Shown here piece after piece: positions 1 through 11,803 of a stretch of DNA of 64,000 nt. The stretch comes from Ascidia mentula (lineage: Eukaryota; Chordata; Ascidiacea; Phlebobranchia; Ascidiidae). The position numbers and the translations under genes were made by a program. Location of the stretch: assembly GCA_947561715.1 (NCBI GenBank), contig OX387200.1:7318501-7382500 (forward strand). Reading direction: 5' to 3'. The number at the start of each line of letters is the position of its first letter. Position 1 is the stretch's first letter. Below the pieces are notes generated by a model. That model searched no databases, was not told the origin of the DNA, and saw only the letters and a list, made by a program, of their open reading frames with translations.

Positions 1-60
1 AGCTTGCTTAGTACTTATTTATGAAAAACTTGTTCAAAAAAAAATTCCAAATGCGTTTAC

Positions 61-265
61 CTCCAAAAAAAACTTTCCAAGAAGCGTTTGTTGAATGTGC
101 AAGGTCGAGGGTAAAAGTATGACGCTCAGTAGGAAAAGTCTTCTCAGCAGTCATGAGTCGGTTCATTAAGCATAACGCGCCGAGGGAAAAGTAGGTCAAT
201 GCTTCAGTTGTGCCCTTACCCAGCGGATCGTTTCCATATGTCGGGTTCATATCCTTCTGTAATCC
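61..265 (-). other. candidate internal exon, unknown gene, reverse strand
   Basis: An open stretch of 205 nt is bounded by a good acceptor (pyrimidine-rich, ending TTGCAG, just above 265) and a GTAAAC donor just below 61. It would encode about 68 residues, beginning GLQKDMNPTYGND. I do not recognise the protein. It lies opposite the upstream intron of the chondroitin synthase gene, so it is either an exon of a gene nested on the other strand or a chance frame. No partner exon was found in the window. Confidence 0.22.
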
Positions 266-828
266 CTGCAATCAAATAAAGCGCAATTTGAAGTTTCATT
301 TCCTGTACTGACTGTGACTGGTGGAGTGTGGGGATTTACACCTGAACATCAAAGCGCAGTACGCCATGACCTGCAGATCAGTTTTGGTCACTGGCGCTTC
401 TCTTTTGCAAGTAAAAAAGCTTCCGAAGCAGAAACCTGTGGCATCACCTGTTCAACGAATTACCGGCATAACTGAACATGTGCCACCACCGCACGCGCTG
501 TAAGCCAACCATGCGTGACGCTTAGCACAATACAATCCCTTGTGACGCAACGGTATATGTCCCGATACGTGTAAACCGCCGGCCTGTTAGTTGAAGGAAA
601 AGGCTTACGGTTAAGTCTATATCTAAATCATTTTTAACACAAATTCCTTTGGGCTCAAGCTTGTTAAGAATTATTGTTAGTCCACCAGTAGTGGACCAAC
701 AATATTCTGGTGATTTTTATGACTATTTCTATTCCCGCTGTCCTGTTTCTTTATATAGGTAGATAATGTTACGTTTTTTTTATGATATTGATTTGAATTG
801 GGGATGAATATAGTTTTTCTACACACAG

Positions 829-3580
829 ATGCAAGAACTCTTCTATGAACACTATTATCTGCGAAAAGGTTACATCGACCCCGAAGTTGATCGATCGAAT
901 CCCAAACTCTATTCGGCTCTCACTCTGCATCCAAATAAGAATCCGGCATATCAAGTAAATTACTTGTTATAAAGACGTTCATTGGGCGATAGTGTTAGAA
1001 TAGAAACAACCGGTCTCATAAAGGACCTTCAAAAATGTATAGGTTGCACGAGATCTTTGTTAATGATAGGATTTTTGCATGCAAAGTATATTAAGATATA
1101 CCGTTATGAAATTTTTGTGTGTACGCTAAGAGAAAAGTCAACAATTACATCGTTGTTTTGCCTTTACATTGCATTTATGCCACAGTTAAAACACTGTTTT
1201 AAAAGGGGTTTTGTGAAAAATGCAGCAATGCCTTGGTTTTACTAGATATGTAAACCGAACATATAGTGTAAAGTTTATGGAATCTATAGGACGACCAACT
1301 AAAAGCTTTTATTAAACTCCGGTTGGTTTATAATTTTTAAGGTAAAACTTCATTCCTTCATGGGAGGAAGTCAAATAGCGGAGAAGCAGAACCGAATCAA
1401 ACTCCTCCAGCGCGACATCCTCGATCTGAGTCGGGAGTTAGATCGCATTCCAGGAGCAGAGGAATACATGCTCGGCTTGCATCCGACTCTTCATCGTTTT
1501 GTTCCCAAGAAGCGAGAAGACGTGATTCCCTGGGACTTCATCAACGACCGTTTGCTTTACGCATCCCCACCGCACCTTGCAAGAAGGGCGATGCCGACCC
1601 ACCGGCAGATTTCTATGCGTAACATCGTTATGCAGGTATGAAATATAAGTCACTGTGACAAAAATTTTTTTGAAATTAGATTAACATATGAATTGGAGCC
1701 ACCTGGGTTTTCCCAGTTAGATTCAAATTAGAACTAGGATTTTGCCCTAATTCATCAAACTAGAAAATTAGAATTATCTAGTTGTCCAAGTCTGGTCATA
1801 AACCTGTTGGTTTTTAGAAAAGAACACGTTGGTTGTTATATACAAATAATATTTTGGATGCGTAATGAAAAACTGTTCACTTTGTGTATGCTGACCATAT
1901 AAAAAGGATTACAGTTCTACCAAGAAATCCGTAAAACACTTTTTGAAAGTATAGCGAACTTTGGCGATATTATACATTTTGTAACACAAGCGTTGTTAAT
2001 CAGCTTATTTCCACTTACCGTTATACGTTTCACAAATAAAGGTCATGCGAATGATGAACGCGAACGCCAAAGCGCGGGGCCGCGTCATCGACTTCAAGCA
2101 GATTGCCTACGGGTATCGAAGGGTGAATCCTCTGTACGGCGCCGAGTACATTCTCGACCTCTTACTCATCTATAAACGATACAAGGGAAAGAAGATGACC
2201 CTGCCGGTCAGAAGACACGCCTACCTCCAGCAGTCCTTCGTGCGCACTGAAATGTGGGAAAACGATCCGCTGAACAAGAGCGCCATCTTGCGGAAAATTT
2301 CCGTCTCGCGACAGGGAGTTGTGGATTCGGTCGTGTCCTCATTTCTAAAAGGCTCGAAGTCTTTTATCGCCGCTATCGGCGTTGGGGGCGATGCAGAGCC
2401 CGAGGCTCAGGTAGATGTAAGCGACCAGATTTCCAGTGAAAGCAAAACTGAAAAGCTACGGATGGACTCGGGGGATTTTACCTCTTACGAAAATGATGTT
2501 GAAAAGACAAGCGTACCCACTGTAAACATCATAGTGCCCCTTGTGGGACGCGTCGAGACGTTCCGAAACTTCATGGCCAACTTGGAATCAGTCAGCATGT
2601 CACGAGGTGATCCTGTAAGTCTACTCGTGGTACTTTTTAAACAAACCGACCCAGTGAAGCAACGAGAAACACAAACAACAATAGAAATATTAAACTCGTA
2701 CGCGGAAAAATACCCGCTTTATGATCTTAGATCCATTGAAATCGGAGGCCAATTCTCTCGTGGCATGGCGCTGGAAATTGGCGCCTCCCACTTTTCCAAT
2801 GACTCGCTACTCTTCTTCTGCGACGTTGATGTGGTTTTTGACATCGCCTTCACACGCAAATGTCGCGCAAACAGCGTCCGAGGTTCGAAAGTGTACTACC
2901 CGATTTTGTATAGCGAATACCACCCGAGGTTCAAAACAACCTTGGCCGAATGGCAAGACTCTGAACACGACGTAAGTGCGTTGGAGGCATTACAAGACGG
3001 ACTGCCAATTAGGACGGAGCAAAACTCAATGGATCACTTCAACATAACAAAAACTGGAGGTTATTGGAGGAACTATGGATACGGCCTATTATGTGTTCAC
3101 CAGAGCGATTTCATAAACTCTGGTGGCTTTAATATAAAAATACAGGGGTGGGGTCTAGAGGACGTAGACTTGGTGGACAAGTTTGTCAGCGGCCTTAAAA
3201 CCGGGCCTGTGACCGGTGCGTCAAGACGCAACCCAGACCCGGATGTAGTGGTTGCCAACAAGAGGGCTTTGTCTATTGTAAGAACGCCCGACCCGTCGTT
3301 GGTGCACGTCTACCATCCATCGACTTGTGATTCCGCTTTGGCCGAAAACCAGTTGCGCATGTGCCTCGCTTCGCGGGCGTCCGGAATCACATCTGTCCAC
3401 AATCTGGCCGTTGCCTGGCAACGCAGCAACGCAGGCCGACCGGTTTACCACCCGGCAGCAGAAATCCGTGATCCCGTGAGCGACATTGTGCCTCTTGTAG
3501 AGGATGAGGACAATGACGAGGAGCGGGACAATCGTGGCGTTGCGGAACGCGAAGAGGGAGCAAAGGACGGCGACAGATGA
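829..3580 (+). CDS. CHSY1: chondroitin sulfate synthase, CHSY1/CHSY3-like, C-terminal three exons
   Basis: A Golgi type II membrane glycosyltransferase that alternately adds glucuronic acid and N-acetylgalactosamine to elongate chondroitin. Three exons are readable: 829-954, 1342-1635 and 2042-3580, all joined in phase 0, giving about 652 residues to the TGA at 3578. The first exon reads MQELFYEHYY and ends LHPNKNPAYQ, and the second starts VKLHSF; both match human CHSY1 across the same junction. The last exon holds the GT7-type domain: RRHAYLQQSF, the metal-binding DxD as FFCDVDVVF near nt 2815, and WGLEDVDLVDK near nt 3150. The N-terminal GT31 part and the transmembrane anchor lie left of the window. 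The C-terminal tail after about nt 3470 is acidic (VEDEDNDEERDN) and not conserved. Family assignment is sure; CHSY1 versus CHSY3 cannot be separated. Confidence 0.93.
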
Positions 3581-4907
3581 TAACGGCAGAAGATAGGGAA
3601 TTACTTAGCAGTGACATGCGACTGCTGCCATGAGCGAGATGCAAGAGGCAATCTGTGGTGGCCGCTGATAGCAAGAATGAGGGGATTATTGAGATAGTGA
3701 CCAGAACGCCTGCAGACCCGCCATCGACCATTCTTCATATGTTGTTTTATTTTGGGCTGTTATCATATCACTTAGCACAGTGAAACTCCGCAAAGAAGTT
3801 TAATGAAGTGCAGGTTACCACGTGGTTTGATGGATCAAGTACCCGAAGCGTTTGGTGCTTGAAAATACAATACGTATTTCACCAGATAGTTTTTAGAAAA
3901 CATGTTTTTTGAACATCTACAATGTATTCCACTTGATTGTAGTTTGTAATCGTGAACTTATTTATTTTGTAACAAGCAGTGTGATTATTTTTTGTTGAAA
4001 AAATAGTAACGTTAACCTAAAGTTCATTGAACTCTTGCAACAAATTTTTCTTACTTTTTTTAGCTCTCGTTCTAAATTGTCCATCATTCAAAACTGCGTT
4101 TATGCAAACGTCTACCTCAAAACATATTCAACATTATCGCAGTGACGAATATCCGCTTGTGGTCGCTCTTGAGCTAACGTTTGCGGTCTTGTTACCTTCG
4201 TGTCACTGTGACCAGCGTGGTGACTTCTACTTGCGACATTTCTTCGACGCGAAATCAGTGTTGATATGCCCTCAACCTGTACGACCGCGTTTTCCTTATC
4301 TTTTGTTTTGTCTTCCACAATTTTTATTTTGATCGTGTTTTTGGATACACATAAACGAACAATACGGTCTATCTCGTTGTTGCTCGAAATATATTAAAAT
4401 AATAACCACTTGTGGTGATGTGCTGTGATTACATTGAACTCGGGCACAATGACAACGCGCAAACATGGTCCACCTATTTCTGTTCGTGTTAAAAACTAAA
4501 TTTTATGGCAATGTAACTGTGCTGTCAGGCCCCAATGACTATTTAGGTGGTTGCAGCTGAATTTTTGTATTTGTCCAGCAACTATTTTTGACCTGAATGG
4601 GGAGACGAGAAACATGGGCCTCACATAATACCACAAATAGTCTTCGTTTCTGCACGCCTGGCCTGAATTTTTTCCAACCTCTAAGCACCAATTGACTGGC
4701 TGAATAAAATACCTTAACGCTCAATCAACCTTAATCACCATATGCATCACAAATTGGTTTATGGTGTGTTCCGATAATTGGTATGATGGTTATGAGAAGG
4801 AGAAGGACAATTCCACCCTGCAACTCATCGGAGTAGAAATACGAATATGTGGTTTTAGGCTAATTCAAACAAATAGACAAGAAATGTAAATAATAAAATT
4901 TTGTGTA
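3581..4907. other. intergenic region, no supported gene
   Basis: This is the 3' flank of the chondroitin synthase gene. A reverse-strand frame at 4112-4318 (68 codons, hydrophilic, starting MEDKTKDKENAVV) is the only coding-like stretch, and nothing supports it as a gene. A short string, GTCAGGCCCCA, occurs near 4524 and again near 5134 in the neighbouring ribozyme element. Confidence 0.4.
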
Positions 4908-4960
4908 AGCTGCAGACAGATGGCCACTGTTTCGACCTGAAAGGTCTCGTCAGTGCAGCT
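4908..4960 (-). ncRNA. type I hammerhead ribozyme, downstream copy of a tandem pair
   Basis: Read on the reverse strand, the 53 nt carry every part of a hammerhead. Stem I is AGCTGCA at the 5' side paired with TGCAGCT at the 3' side (7 of 7). The core is CTGACGA. Stem II is GACCT/AGGTC with loop TTC, followed by GAAA. Stem III is ACAG/CTGT closing a TGGCCAT loop, followed by C17. Predicted self-cleavage falls between 4915 and 4914. The open stem I makes it type I, as in animal retrozymes and Penelope-like elements. It differs from the copy at 5176 in core position 7 and in the stem II loop, both tolerant positions. Activity is inferred. Confidence 0.88.
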
Positions 4961-5175
4961 GGTGTGACTTTCAGACAACTTTGCTGACCAAACGGCCAAG
5001 CAAAGACTTCCACTTTGTGGTGACTATACAATCACCGTCATACGTTGGGCACCAAACTAGGTGCAACCAAAACGGAGAAAACAAGGTGGAAACACTATGG
5101 CCAAGCAAAGCTCAACCAATAGTGCCGTCAGGCCCCATGTCACAATAATCATAAGATAGTAATTTGAATTGTGTA

Positions 5176-5228
5176 AGCTGCAGACAGATGGCCACTGTTT
5201 CGACCTAAAAGGTCTCATCAGTGCAGCT
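5176..5228 (-). ncRNA. type I hammerhead ribozyme, upstream copy of a tandem pair
   Basis: Same fold as the copy at 4908. Stem I is AGCTGCA/TGCAGCT, the core CTGATGA, stem II GACCT/AGGTC with loop TTT, then GAAA, stem III ACAG/CTGT with loop TGGCCAT, and C17. Predicted cleavage falls between 5183 and 5182. With the downstream copy this would release a 268-nt RNA. All core nucleotides match the hammerhead consensus. Confidence 0.9.
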
Positions 5229-5252
5229 GGTGTGAAACGACTTTGCTGACCA

Positions 5253-6348
5253 ATGAAATTTTGGTTGAGAAAGCAAGGAAACATTCAGAAATGGACCTTT
5301 TAATCAGTTGCAGTCGGATTATTCACTTCAAGAGAATATTGGGCCCTACCGAACGTTCATTTTAAAAGTGATTTTCAACGTTTCAGTTGAGATAACATAG
5401 CATTTTACGGGAATAGGAAGCACACATTATTTCTTTATGTTATGCCCACCTATTTATTCTTATTTTTGCAAATAAACTATACAGTGCAGGTGTAAATGAC
5501 ATCAAAAATAAAATTATTTGGATTTAATTGATAAAGATACCGCAAGAGAGTGTATTGGGTGAAATACAAAAAAATGTAAGTGCATTTTTTCAGTACATTT
5601 AAGTTGTTCACTGCAGGATTGTAAGAGAAAAATGTTATTTAGACAACAAATCAGCCTGTTCTTGCAAGGTAATACTGACGGATCTCTCTTACCTTGTCAG
5701 GTACCCAAATTTGCTTACAAGTGTGTTCGCTAATCGTCAATCACTCTTTGTAAGTAATTAGCGGGTTTGTATTTAGGATGGTTTCTCACTTCAGCACCGT
5801 CTGCATTTTCAATCATGCGTGAATCTCGCCCTTTCATGGTCAATCGAATGTTTTTTAGGCAATCATCCTAAACAATAATCTCTGTTCCGTGCAAACAATT
5901 CACCTTCTTCACGCTTCGGTTTTCAACGTGGTTTTTAAAGTCATCGACCTCAGACATTTTCTGCATGAATTGCGTAAGTATAAAGAAACGGTTGCATTGT
6001 GATCTGGGACATGTCAGCGTTGTGATTATGGTGGTATTAGTTGTCTACATCTCACAGCGTTTATTATGAAAAAGTACTGCACTTTCAAGCACAATTTTTT
6101 TCAATGATTTTTATTCCTGTGGCGTAAGTCTAAAAGTCTAAACTTATTACAAGCATTCGTGAATCTTTATTTATTCATTTTTGTTGGTTTATAATAAAAG
6201 CTGATCAGTTTCATGTTTGAAAATAAACAAGTTTTTTTTTTGACATATTTTATTATTTAACACAAATACGCTACAACATTACAGGACACGATTCACGCAT
6301 AAGAAATGGGGAGCAAAGCGAAAAGGTAAAACAAACAAGCTATTTTGC
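5253..6348 (+). repeat. gene-free stretch with recurring 300-bp block, copy 1 (about 5770-6065)
   Basis: The part near 5770-6065 belongs to a block that recurs near 7660, 12440, 17960, 29950 (all forward) and 52260 (reverse). Shared landmarks are AATCATGCGTGAATCTCGCC, TCTGTTCCGTGCAAACA and GTCATCGACCTCAGAC. On the opposite strand it contains a short frame beginning MQKMSEVDDF. Nothing recognisable lies in the remainder. Confidence 0.55.
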
Positions 6349-6640
6349 AGGAGAAACAGCCGACAAAACAGCGTCATATAACGGCACGGCTACAGCAATC
6401 GTAGTCTCGGCCTCTTCTCTCTTGTTTGTTCCTGAAGAAACGAGGCTTCCACTAACCAACAAAGAAAAACATAAGGAGGTATATAAATATTCACTGTCAA
6501 AATTACGGAAGATGGGATAAATATTAGTTTTATCTTCTTTTTGTTCAGGACAAGATCTACTATCGTGAAGTGACAAAAGGAAAATCGGGATCAGCAATAA
6601 TTTCAAGAAACCTCGATCTGCACGTCATAACGTGATGCTG
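6349..6640 (+). pseudogene. relic of the last two exons of an A-type SLC22 gene
   Basis: This sequence lines up with the last two exons of the A-type gene at 8167-11803. It matches the exon that encodes the final membrane segment and the PETK/TTEEA tail, followed by the short terminal exon that starts GGACAAGATC and ends near CTGCACGTCATAA. The terminal-exon donor and acceptor are still visible, but the reading frame is disrupted and the upstream nine exons are missing. It is the left-most trace of the transporter array. Confidence 0.7.
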
Positions 6641-6699
6641 TTACTTCGTGCTTGACTTGCATGTTGTATTTTGTGGTCTGATTCCTATTGTTTTTTATG

Positions 6700-6835
6700 T
6701 GTACATTTGTGCCTAACGCTTGCGCACCAACAGGGTATCTTGAAAACAATACACCCCGCAAAACCGCTGAGCTCCCGTAGTTCTGTAGGTAGAGCGTTGG
6801 ATCTGATAGGCCTATGGTTGTGAGTTTAATTAAAT
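6700..6835 (+). repeat. decayed tRNA-Thr-derived SINE
   Basis: It carries the family leader (ACACCCCGCAAAACCGCTGA) followed by a worn tRNA-like head, GCTCCCGTAG..GGTAGAGCG. The anticodon arm and T arm have drifted and the body after the head is missing. Compare the complete copy at 30938-31223. Confidence 0.6.
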
Positions 6836-7659
6836 ATTGTTTTATAGGCGTATGTCTCACTTTTAGCAGTTTACTGGATTGTGTTGGTAATTAACTGTGT
6901 TTGTTGACGAATAAAACTCTAAATTATCCATGGAAACGTATGTCTGCACATTCTTCAACGGTAACTGAAAAAGTGGAAGTATTGAAGTGAAACTCCGAAA
7001 AACGTGATACTACGTGGAACGACCAATCGAGATTTGTGCAATTCAACTAAGAAAGAGAGATGGCATTATTAATTTCCTTTTTCACAATCTGAATTAAAAC
7101 AATTTAATTAAACGAAGACTTGTTGCGATATTGTTTGGAAGACATTAGATACATGTCAGTCCTTGGAGTATGATGTGTGGGAAAAAATAATTTGGACAAA
7201 GAGGAAAAAAACAAATAAATAAGCGTTACCTGCTGGAGGGTGTGTTTTTCAACAAATTTATCTTCATGACATTCTGCAATAAGAGTTAAGAAATCTCAAC
7301 CGACTCAAATCTTTGTCGAGTATCACCAAAAATTCAACGTAATTACGTCGTAAGTCAAGCTAAATGAAGTCAATTATAACAGCAGCGAATCTTTCAGAAA
7401 TAGACCATTTACGTGCGATTCTGAACCTTTCAGTTAAGTGGAGTTAAATTACGTTAAAAATGCAACAAAACGTTTCGGCGGATTTAACGAAAGCGGAATT
7501 ACCAAAGTGCACACTAATTCTGTATGTCATGCCTATCAGTTTATTCTTTTTGACATTAAGATTACTGATTGAATGCAACTGATTCCTGGAACCGCAAGGA
7601 GATGTAAGACAAAGAAATATAACTGTAGTTTTTTTCAGTGTTCACAGCAGGTTTGTGTT

Positions 7660-7990
7660 TAGTACTGTTCTTCATTTAAGCACCTCCTGTATATTACCAA
7701 TCATGCGTGAATCTCGCCCTTCGAAGTTTAATTGAATGTTTTTTTAAGTAAACCTTTGAAAAAACAATCTCTCTGTTCCGTGCAAGCAGTTCGCCTTCTT
7801 TACGCTTCGCTTTTCACAGTGGTTATTCAAGTCATCCATCTCAGACCTGTTCTGCACGCATTGTGCAAGTACTAGAAAAATGGTTGCATTCTGATATAAG
7901 ACATGTCAGCGTTCGTCTTTACATGCGAGTCAGTGCTTGGGTGATCTCAGATGTCTACGGTTGTATTAGAGAAAGCACTGTATTTGCAAG
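7660..7990 (+). repeat. recurring 300-bp block, copy 2, upstream of SLC22 gene A
   Basis: Homologous to the block at 5770-6065, with ATCATGCGTGAATCTCGCCC near 7702 and AGACATGTCAGCGTTCGT near 7900. The reverse strand carries the block's short frame in its longest form (QNRSEMDDLNNHCEKRSVKK). It sits directly upstream of gene A but is inverted relative to the copies upstream of the B-type genes. Confidence 0.55.
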
Positions 7991-8166
7991 CACTTAATTT
8001 TTTCTTTTAAAAGCAAGGTTTCTCAGTTTGGTGGTAGCAAAACATCAAACAATATCGCCACCCTGTTGTACAAGAATCCTAAAAACACACTTTCATTTAA
8101 TATTGTTTACTCGTATGTCGACATTGGCGCAGAAGCTATGTTATATCTATCACAGGTTTATTAATT

Positions 8167-11100
8167 ATGATGGGAATTGCAAACAAACAGAAAACTTTTC
8201 TGAAATATGAGAAGCGTCTATGCTTGCTTATATTTATCAGCACTTTGACGAACGCATTGTGTGCTTTTCAGTTTCTTGCCACTCATTACACTCCACCGTA
8301 TCAGTGTTATTCTTCTACAAGCACGAAGCATGCTCAGGCAAGTTTTTTTTTCTTTTACTGTGGTTTATTTTTAAATTTCTGGCTGTTATGACTATGATTT
8401 TTTTTAAATATATCCATTATCAATTGATAAGTAAAACCACAGATTTTTTCTTCATTATCTCTTGGGTAATCATTGCACTTCCAAAAGACACAATCAATTA
8501 CATCAGTGTTTCCCAACTTGTGGTACGCGTACCGGCAGTCCAGGTTCGACGCGAGCACTTTTCCGTAATTTATGGATATAGTTCGAATTGAAAAAATCGT
8601 AAGTGATCCCAAAATGTTTGTTACTTTATCACCTAGGTTACTTTGTTACACTCAAGTAGATGGTATACGCGTCGAAATTGTTTACCTTCAAGTGGTACGC
8701 AACCACAAAAAGGTTGGGAATCACTGAATTACATTCTCATTTTTAAAAATGCGGAATTAATGTCTCGCAAACATAACCATTAATAAATATGATTTGGGTA
8801 AATATTATGATAAGTTAAATATTTGTGCTTACTTTGTATTGCATTCAACGAGTTTTCGGCCTCATCGTTAACCTTTAGAGATGTCTCTTTTTCACAAAAT
8901 AAACTTTTGTGCCCCGACTCGAATATTTGCGGTTTCAGGTAAACCTATCAGCTCTCTTGAACTCATCAACAAAATCAGTCGGAAACAGTAGCTTGCCCAT
9001 TGATGCTTGTCTTCCTTTACACACTGAAATGGAAGGTAACTCTAATTAGGGTATACCAACACTGTCCGGTCAAATTTGTCGTAAAACTCGAAATCAGATT
9101 AACTGAGTTCTACAATGCAGTATAACTCAGTTACATTGTTGTAGGACATAACAAGACGAACAACACGAATTTGTGCGAGTTTTACGCATACGAAGGGAAT
9201 GTGCAAACCGTCATTACTGAGGTAATGCTTCATGTAACTTTTCTATGTAGTTTTAATTGAATTAAATGCAATACGCAAACTACTGAACCGTAAATCATAC
9301 CCAGTGTAAGGAAACAGAAGTTTCACATTAATTACAATTAAGCAACCTGGAAGGAAATGAGAATATTTCAAATAAAAACATAAACCGTTGTTCATTGCTG
9401 TTGAGTCACATTTTAATCAATTAACCTCTTGTAAACGCAGTTCAACCTCGTGTGTGACAAAGCGTGGATCAAACCAACCTTGGTATCTGTTTTTATGGTC
9501 GGAAAAATGTTAGGAGGGTTGGTGAGCGGTTACGTGTCGGACAGGTAAGCGAAACATAAGCTTGAACAAAAGTGTCGCAAAAATTGGTATCGGTTAAGAG
9601 TATATGGGAAAAGTTAACTTTTTTCAGGTTCGGACGTCGCATGGCATTTCTGGCATTCACCTTCTTTCAGTTTGCTCTATCACTTACGACGAGTTTTGCT
9701 CCAAACATTATTGTATACGCAGTCTGTCTGGGTATAGCTGGAATAACTTCTGTTGGCAATTACGAGTCTATTGTTGTTTTAGGTAAGAAGTTTTCTTGGT
9801 TTGTTCGCTTTGTCTGTAAATAATAAAGATTTCTGATATCTGTTTGTATTTCAGGTTTGGAGATGGTTAGCCTCGAGAGACGGGGGCTGGCTTATTTTAT
9901 GGCAGAGTCTGGGTTTGCAGTTGGTTACATGATGCTCTCTTTGTACGTTTACCTGTTTGACAGCTGGAGGTGGTTCCTCGTGTTTTCTGGTCTTGTCGGT
10001 GTTTTCTACATTCCTTATTACTGGTATGTTGATTTATAGTTTTCGCCACCACTAAATGAATTTGAACAGTTTACGTATTTAACTTTTCAGTTACAAAAGT
10101 TATTATCCTTCCCTAAAGTTCCAATATAAATATTATTTTGCGTTGATTATTCGCTGATGACTAAGAATAATAAATTACAAAATCCAACAACATAAGGTGA
10201 CTAACTTTCTGATTTGGATTGTGTTGTAGGTTGTTGGAGGAATCAGTTTTATGGCTTCTAGCAACTGGGCAAAACGAAAAAGCTGAAGCTGTTTTACGAG
10301 AAGTTGCTGCTTATAACGGCCAATCCACAGCCGATATTGCAAACACCATATCATTATTGGAAGAAAAAGTAGTGGAAAATAGTCGAGGGAAAACTATTTG
10401 CTCGACATTTGCTCAAATTTTTAAGGCTTGGTTTCTGATTCGTCGACTTTTTATTGTTCTCTTTGCATGGTGAGTTTAAACCAAAAAAGTCTGACAAAAC
10501 GAAGGTTCTTTATGTCACTTTAAAACCATGTATATATTCAAACAGTAGTCAGACTCTTTTGTTTGAACTCTACAATAGCAATGTACGTAAATTATCAAAA
10601 TGTGAAGTTAAATTTTTCCAGAGACATTGTCAGCACGACCAGCTCGGAAACGTCATGATATTTCATAAACGTTTTTGAAAACAAAATACGTTTCCTTGGA
10701 CATTAAAAAAGACAAAGAAAAAATATGCTTTACTTGTGTTGTTTATAGGGTCATGGTTGCAATGACTTACTACGAAATTACCTTAAACAACGACAACTTG
10801 AGTGGTGATCGTTATCTTAACAACTTCTTCGGGTCCGTCACCGAACTTTTGTCAGGTCTTGTCTGCTTTTTTGGCGTAACAACGTTGGGAAGACGATACA
10901 GCTACACAAGCTTCATGCTTATTACCAGTGTAGCGGTGGCGGCTGTTCCCTTCTTGGCAAAGTGTGAGTACAATAACTTTTACTCTTTTCTGCCTGGCCG
11001 CGGTAAAAATTTTAATGTCATCGTGACGACTCCGTTACTAAGTGAATTTTGTATTTTTCTGTCACATCTGTCGCATTTTGATTTAGATGCTTCTCTAATT

Positions 11101-11803
11101 GGCCTTTATCTACAGATAATGTCTCAGATATAATTGTGCATACTGTAAGATTTTTTCCAGGGCATGGAGGGTTGTCGGTGGCAGCAAGCATGCTGGCCAA
11201 GGGTACAGTAGCTGTTTCCTACAATGTTTTATACAGTCAGACTGGAGAACTCTTTCCAACCAAAGTTCGAAACTCTATACTTTCTTTGTCCAGTGCTGCC
11301 TCAAGGGTCGGAGCGATATTGTCTCCCTTTATCATATTTGTTGGTATGAAATGAATTCTTCCTAATGCCGCAAACATTTTTTTAACAGTGTTTATTGCGA
11401 AATGCGTCGAAATTTACTGAAAGCAATATTTTTTTCGTTTTATTCGTTTTAGGTATTTAAAAAAAAAATTGACCGGTTTCATATTTGAAAACAAACAAGT
11501 TTTTTAAAAAGGAGAAACTGGCGACACCACAGCGCCATCTGTCGGCATGGCCATAGCAATCCTGGTCTCTGCCTTTTCTTATTTGTTCATTCCTGAAACT
11601 AAAGAAACAATGCTGCCACAAACCACCGAGGAAGCGGAAATTCTGGATGGGTACATCAATATTCACACAAAATTACAAGGGAATAGGGATAAATAATAGT
11701 TTTTTGTTTTTTCCTGTTCAGGACAAGATCAACAATCGTGAAGAGGCAGAAGGAAAAACGGGATCAGCAACAAGTTCAAGAAACTTCGATCTGCACGTCA
11801 TAA
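8167..11803 (+). CDS. SLC22-type organic cation/ion transporter, A type
   Basis: A 12-TM major facilitator of the plasma membrane; SLC22 members carry organic cations, zwitterions or anions. The substrate is not readable here. Eleven exons: 8167-8337, 8939-9035, 9145-9221, 9441-9544, 9628-9782, 9855-10023, 10230-10469, 10749-10963, 11161-11343, 11512-11650 and 11722-11803, giving 543 residues with every phase consistent. Landmarks: KYEKRLCLL before TM1, an N-glycosylated first loop (exons 2-3), VSDRFGRRMAF (MFS motif after TM2), ESVLWLLATG after TM6, TLGRRYSY, TGELFPTKVRN and PETKETMLPQTTEEAE. Intron 1 uses a GC donor (CAG|GCAAGT). The basic tail (VKRQKEKRDQQQ) differs from the B-type tail. 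A conserved acceptor (CTATCACAG) just upstream suggests an extra 5' exon, so the ATG at 8167 is provisional. Confidence 0.85.
8504..8726. mobile_element. hAT-like MITE in intron 1 of SLC22 gene A
   Basis: The element is 223 bp. The left end CAGTGTTTCCCAAC and the right end, read inward, CAGTGATTCCCAAC are inverted repeats of the hAT/Charlie kind. It is flanked by an exact 8-bp target-site duplication, AATTACAT, at 8496-8503 and 8727-8734. There is no coding capacity. Confidence 0.82.

Larger units (their letters stand above)
4908..5252 (-). mobile_element. retrozyme-like dimer with a 268-nt unit
   Basis: Two hammerheads lie in the same orientation 268 bp apart. Sequence on both sides of each is also similar: GTGTAA before and GGTGTGA..ACTTTGCTGACCAA after (forward strand), so this is more than two isolated ribozymes. 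The unit between them has no reading frame worth naming. About 100 bp of the element recurs in opposite orientation at 51440-51545. Tandem monomers with type I hammerheads are the hallmark of small non-autonomous retrozymes. No target-site duplication was identified, so the ends are approximate. Confidence 0.65.

Noticed and set aside
8220-8591. Forward 123-codon frame across SLC22 exon 1 and its intron
   Set aside because: It is in the wrong frame for exon 1 and runs through the intron and a MITE.
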